Shown one piece after another: positions 60,639-64,000 of a stretch of 64,000 nt of DNA. Below the pieces are notes generated by a model, which worked only from the letters and a program-made list of their open reading frames with translations, searched no databases and was not told the origin of the DNA. Made by a program: the position numbers and the translations under genes. The stretch covers positions 103,718 to 167,717 of the forward strand of contig CALEDJ010000029.1 of assembly GCA_937951485.1 (NCBI GenBank), written 5' to 3'. How positions within the stretch are numbered: position 1 is the first letter of the stretch; each line of letters starts with the position of its first letter. The DNA comes from an uncultured bacterium. Lineage in GTDB: Bacteria > Hydrogenedentota > Hydrogenedentia > Hydrogenedentales > CAILVY01.

Positions 60639-62182
60639 ACAGCGCCGTTTATGAGATAGAAGGGGGGAATTACGAGAAAGGGGGCGAAGCCTCGAAAAAA
60701 CTGAAGGAAATGCTCAAGCGCCTTGGCGCGGACCCGAAGGCCGTGCGCCGGGCCATGATCGCAGCGTTTGAAGCGGAGATGAACGTCGTGATACACGCCG
60801 GGGGCGGCGTGATGAAAGTGGCCGTAACCCCCGAGCAGGTGGATGTTGCGGTGATTGACGAGGGGCCTGGCATCGCTGATATCCCCCTCGCGCTGACAGA
60901 GGGGTATTCGACCGCCCCCCCCGAAGCGCGCGAATTGGGTTTCGGCGCGGGCATGGGACTGCCCAACATCCGCAAGAATACAGACCGCTTCAGCATTCAG
61001 TCGGAGCCGGGGAGGGGCGCGCACCTGCGATTTTCGATCCGGCTGCATGCGCAGGAGGCCGCCCCCGCCGACACGATTTTCCTCACGGTCCGGGAGGAAT
61101 GCTGCCGCCAATCGCTGCGCTGTGTGCATGCCTGTCCGACGGGGGCCATTCGCGTGCGCAATGACCGGCCGCGCATCCTGAACCATCTGTGCGTGGATTG
61201 CACGGCATGTGCGGCGGCCTGTCCGGCCCAGGTCTTTGGCATGGCATGCCCGGATGAGATGCCGCGCATGACAGAGGGGCTTGTCCTGCTGTTGCCCGCC
61301 GCGTTTGTGGTGCAGTTTGAGCCGGCGATTGCGCCGGCGACCATATTGCAGGCGCTGAACGGTCTGGGCTTCACCCAGGTGCGCCTCGTTTCGGAATGGG
61401 AAGCGGCGCTGCGCGCGGCGGTCGTCCAATACGCCGCGCAGCACCCGGTGATCCGCCCCATTCTTTCGCCGGTCTGCCCCGCCGTGGTCAACCTGGTCCG
61501 CCTGCGGTTCCCGTCGTTGCTGGGCCATCTGGCGCCGTTTCTCTCGCCGCTCGAAGCGGCGCGGGAAAACCTGACAGCCCCCCATGTGGTTTTTGTTCCT
61601 GCGTGCCCGGCGCATGCGGGCCTTCTGCGGGACCCCAGCGTCATGTCGCGGATTGACCTGATTTCCCCCACGGCGCTCACAGAAGCCATCCGGCCCGCGT
61701 TGCGTCGGGATCGCGGGGAATCGGCAACGTCGCGTGCGCCGTCTCCGGATGATGTGCTGGAGGTGTGGGGCATCCGACGGGTTGCTGAATTTCTCGACCG
61801 TACAGAGAATGGCCTGATGCAGGACTGCGACGTGGTGGAATTGTATGCATGCGAACAGGGCTGCTTCGGCGCGCCGGTCTGGCGCGCGGACCCCTTCGCC
61901 GCGCGCCGCCGATTCGAGCGCATGCCGTCGGAAATCTTTGCTGCTTCACAGAGGCCGCGCGCCGCCGCTGTCCGGCGCATCGCCGACATACTTCCCCGTG
62001 GCGGCATCCGCCTTGACCCCGACATGCGCCAGGCGATGCAGAAACTGGCGGAAATTGACGCAGTCGGCAAGACCCTGCCCGGTCGCGATTGCGGCGTCTG
62101 CGGCGCGCCCTCCTGCGCCGCCCTTGCCGAGGATATCGTCATGGGAAACGCCGCCCTTGCCGATTGCCCGTTCCGCCGGTAA
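60635..62182 (+). CDS. Fused anti-sigma-type ATPase, ferredoxin and [FeFe]-hydrogenase H-cluster-like protein
   Basis: A 515-residue fusion. Residues 20-138 are an RsbW-like HATPase: N box AAFEAEMNVVIH (Asn50), G1 VIDEGPGI (Asp75) and G2 GFGAGMGLPNI. Residues 150-205 hold two iron-sulfur motifs: a modified C157-x5-C163-x3-C167 and a standard C186-x2-C189-x2-C192-x3-C196. Residues 215-425 resemble the hydrogenase large subunit. Cys281 lies in SPVCPAVVNLV, Cys324 in VPACPAHAG, and Cys406 and Cys410 in LYACEQGCFGAP, matching the L1, L2 and L3 cysteines that hold the H-cluster. The end (C486-x2-C489-x4-C494 to C511) is another [4Fe-4S] motif. Known loci encode the ATPase and the hydrogenase-like protein separately. 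A redox or hydrogen sensor is likely rather than a catalytic hydrogenase. Confidence 0.83.
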   Translation: MNSAVYEIEGGNYEKGGEASKKLKEMLKRLGADPKAVRRAMIAAFEAEMNVVIHAGGGVMKVAVTPEQVDVAVIDEGPGIADIPLALTEGYSTAPPEARELGFGAGMGLPNIRKNTDRFSIQSEPGRGAHLRFSIRLHAQEAAPADTIFLTVREECCRQSLRCVHACPTGAIRVRNDRPRILNHLCVDCTACAAACPAQVFGMACPDEMPRMTEGLVLLLPAAFVVQFEPAIAPATILQALNGLGFTQVRLVSEWEAALRAAVVQYAAQHPVIRPILSPVCPAVVNLVRLRFPSLLGHLAPFLSPLEAARENLTAPHVVFVPACPAHAGLLRDPSVMSRIDLISPTALTEAIRPALRRDRGESATSRAPSPDDVLEVWGIRRVAEFLDRTENGLMQDCDVVELYACEQGCFGAPVWRADPFAARRRFERMPSEIFAASQRPRAAAVRRIADILPRGGIRLDPDMRQAMQKLAEIDAVGKTLPGRDCGVCGAPSCAALAEDIVMGNAALADCPFRR

Positions 62183-62256
62183 CCGACGGACAAATGCGCA
62201 ACACGTCAGTCGAATGACAGGCATTGTCAGGGGATGGTGCGCGGTCTCTTGCGTCC

Positions 62257-62292
62257 CCCGACGCTTTGCGTCATTCCTTTCCAAGGGGGATT
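62257..62292. repeat. Degenerate copy of the dispersed palindromic repeat
   Basis: CCCCCGACGCTTTGCGTCAT followed by TCCTTTCCAAGGGGGATT keeps the order of the 48-bp unit at 13398 with compensating changes in its palindrome (GACGCTTTGCGTC). The rest of 62183-62410 shows no gene. Confidence 0.6.
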
Positions 62293-62411
62293 CTCCAGCA
62301 TGGTTCCGAATGCCGAAACATCTCCGCAAAGTGCTCATTTCCAAGGACATGGACGCTTCCATTGTGGCATTCAATGATTGTTTCAAGAAACTAGAATACT
62401 AAAAATTTCTC

Positions 62412-62440
62412 TTGACAAAAAAGCATAAAAGGAATATCGT
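62412..62440 (+). promoter_or_regulatory. Promoter with long structured leader
   Basis: TTGACA (62412-62417), 17 bp, TATCGT (62435-62440), in an AT-rich patch. The nearest gene starts at 62699, so the leader would be about 250 nt. It can form several hairpins, e.g. TCGCCG-TCA-GCGGCGA (about 62617-62632). It matches no riboswitch I know. Confidence 0.5.
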
Positions 62441-62698
62441 AATTTATTGGGACTGTATGATAACGAGGTTGAAAAAGGACAGGAGAATAAAATCCCTCAC
62501 GGCGTCTTGTGTGCCGTGTATTGGCTGTGCACAAGGAAGGCCGTCTCCAAAAGTATGAGGTAGGATGGTACAAAGCGGGGGACGCTCCGCCAAGAGGCGG
62601 GCACCGGCGCGACAAATCGCCGTCAGCGGCGAAGGATACGCATGCGCCTGGGGGATCAATCGAGTGGTTGAATCCACTCCGGGTGGGAGGATGTTGTC

Positions 62699-64000
62699 AT
62701 GAGGAACGCGATGTGTTCTTTCCAGGGGCGAGTATGGATTGCCGTTTTTGTTGGGCTTGCCGTTGCGACGGCGGCAACAGGGCAGGGTGTTGATTTCAGC
62801 GTGAAACTGGGGGCGCAGGGCCTGCCGGGCACCGGCGTTGCGGCGCAGGCCGCAACGGAATCCCCCTCGAACGATGTGTTTATCGGCGGCGGCTGCATCA
62901 ATTATGTTCGACTGCTGCACACTCTGTTGGGATTGCTGCCGGGGGATGACATTGACGCCCTGTGTTATCAGTTCGCCCCGTTTATTGTGGATATCCCCGG
63001 CACAGAGGGGGACCCGGGTTGGGTCACCGTTGAGGGCATGCCCATCTTCTGGCATTTCTCGGTGGACCCCATGGCGAGCGGCCGGGCGCTCTCCGCCGTG
63101 AATAATGAAGTGACGACAGGGACAATGACCTGCGGCATTCCCGCGAATCCCAACGAAGCCCATGGCGACTATTTCTATTCATCAATCGCGATGATGGGAA
63201 CAAACATGCCGGGCGCGGATGAAGCCCTCCTGGGATTGCAGATTCAGGGCTTGGTGTTTCCACATCCGCATGACGACCTCAATGCCTTGGACCTGAACGC
63301 CGCACTGATAGACCGTCTGTCAGAAGACCCTCCGAAATTCCTGCAACCCGGTGACCTGTATTTTTCGTTGGCGGCCGGGTCGCCGTCGTTGATGCTGGTT
63401 GCCGGGGCGACGGAGGACGATATATTGACGCCCAACGGCGCGGGAGGTTTCCAGGTGTTCATACCGGGCGCTGCCCTGGGCATTCTACCGGGGTCCGACC
63501 TGGATGCGCTGTTCTTCGACGGGGCCGGCACGCCTTTCTTTTCCGTCAAGATTCCGATGGTTACAGCGATGCCTTTCCCAGACGCCAATCCCGGTGATAT
63601 CCTGGTCCCCGATGGTCTGTGCTTTCCCGTGGATGGCGTTGCGGACGAATTGATTCCGGCGCGGGACCTGGGATTGCTCGACATGGATCCCAAAACCCGT
63701 TACGGATTACCGCGTATTCCTGACGGGCATGATGACAATCTTGACGCCTTGGACGCGGAACTTTTGCCCATTATTGATCCTCAGGAACCCGAACCGGTGA
63801 GAGATCGGGCGTTGCCTGAAGACGGCGGAGAGGGCGAAGGTGAAGGCGAAGGTGAAGGCGAAGGCGAAGGAGAGGGCGAAATCGTTTGCTCTCCGATGCC
63901 CCTTACCCCGATTCCGCCCGGTCCGGGCGACTTTGACTTCTGTGCCGCGATGAACACCGTTTACTGTTCGCTGGAACCGCTGATGTGGCTTTTGCCGGAA
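62699..64000 (+). CDS. Secreted protein with GE linker (3' end beyond window)
   Basis: 434 codons are visible before the window edge. GGGAGG lies 8 nt before ATG 62699. A signal peptide (VWIAVFVGLAVATAATG) is followed by an acidic, glycine-rich region with repeated phrases: DDIDALCYQFAPFIVDIPG, HPHDDLNALDLNA, GSDLDALFFDGAG and DGHDDNLDALDAE. These recurring DDLDAL units suggest repeat modules. At about residue 376 the GEGEGEGEGEGEGEGEGE linker begins, after which a Pro-rich segment (SPMPLTPIPPGPG) leads off the edge. The same linker marks the secreted proteins at 24537 and 33317, but here it follows the first domain rather than the dockerin-like pair. Function unknown. Confidence 0.8.
   Translation, partial: MRNAMCSFQGRVWIAVFVGLAVATAATGQGVDFSVKLGAQGLPGTGVAAQAATESPSNDVFIGGGCINYVRLLHTLLGLLPGDDIDALCYQFAPFIVDIPGTEGDPGWVTVEGMPIFWHFSVDPMASGRALSAVNNEVTTGTMTCGIPANPNEAHGDYFYSSIAMMGTNMPGADEALLGLQIQGLVFPHPHDDLNALDLNAALIDRLSEDPPKFLQPGDLYFSLAAGSPSLMLVAGATEDDILTPNGAGGFQVFIPGAALGILPGSDLDALFFDGAGTPFFSVKIPMVTAMPFPDANPGDILVPDGLCFPVDGVADELIPARDLGLLDMDPKTRYGLPRIPDGHDDNLDALDAELLPIIDPQEPEPVRDRALPEDGGEGEGEGEGEGEGEGEGEIVCSPMPLTPIPPGPGDFDFCAAMNTVYCSLEPLMWLLPE

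Overview
The window is high-GC bacterial chromosome, most likely from an uncultured member of Hydrogenedentota (Candidatus Hydrogenedentes) or a close relative in the Planctomycetes/Lentisphaerae neighbourhood. The reasons are: secreted proteins whose signal peptide is followed by paired dockerin-like modules (xSELLRxIQFYNSGG) and a (GE)n linker (24537-27500, 33317-35968; the linker also in 62699-64000); tandem prepilin-like proteins with an H-x10-DG tail (11183-13161); a diderm envelope marker (bamA); and many secreted carbohydrate-active or beta-helix proteins. This assignment is inference from protein style, not from a marker-gene comparison. No phage, integrase, IS transposase or CRISPR array was seen, but there are many small non-coding repeats and one MITE-like element.

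Layout: 1-2377 DUF2339 membrane protein (cut by the window edge); 2551-5062 Ntn-hydrolase (C45), small membrane protein and a decayed gamma-glutamyltransferase; 5091-9669 minus-strand surface-polysaccharide style cluster (DUF2804, hexapeptide acyltransferase, GT2, DegT aminotransferase, SAM methyltransferase); 9856-13161 PAS histidine kinase and two prepilin-like genes with a promoter framed by two palindromes; 13162-14334 repeat-rich non-coding stretch; 14335-19851 transketolase, GH29-like secreted hydrolase, metF, Mpo1/DUF962 and an unknown protein; 19954-24472 cysH divergent from hemC-cobA/hemD-hemB; 24537-29440 large secreted lyase-like protein, repeats, pseudogene and MITE; 29442-33130 ribose-type sugar ABC transporter (binding protein, double ATPase, permease).

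33317-37993: beta-helix/PKD secreted protein, DUF4203-like membrane protein, tRNA-Arg(ACG), unknown gene; 38149-49575: S45 acylase-like protein, CgeB-like glycosyltransferase fused to a methyltransferase-like domain, esterase, GT4, a two-domain glycoside hydrolase and a B12-binding radical SAM protein; 49889-51788 pdxJ, YceI and a short secreted ORF; 52042-58559 mcsA-mcsB-clpC-bamA; 58871-60064 URO-D family protein; 60279-62182 DRTGG protein plus a fused ATPase/ferredoxin/H-cluster-like protein; 62699-64000 start of a secreted protein.

How genes work together: cysH and the tetrapyrrole genes fit siroheme supply for sulfate assimilation. The mcsA-mcsB-clpC genes recall the Firmicutes protein-arginine-phosphate quality-control operon, but here McsB has lost the arginines that bind ATP phosphates, and bamA is translationally attached. 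The DRTGG/H-cluster pair resembles the sensory [FeFe]-hydrogenase modules of anaerobes, here in a fused form. These two loci are the most unusual part of the window.
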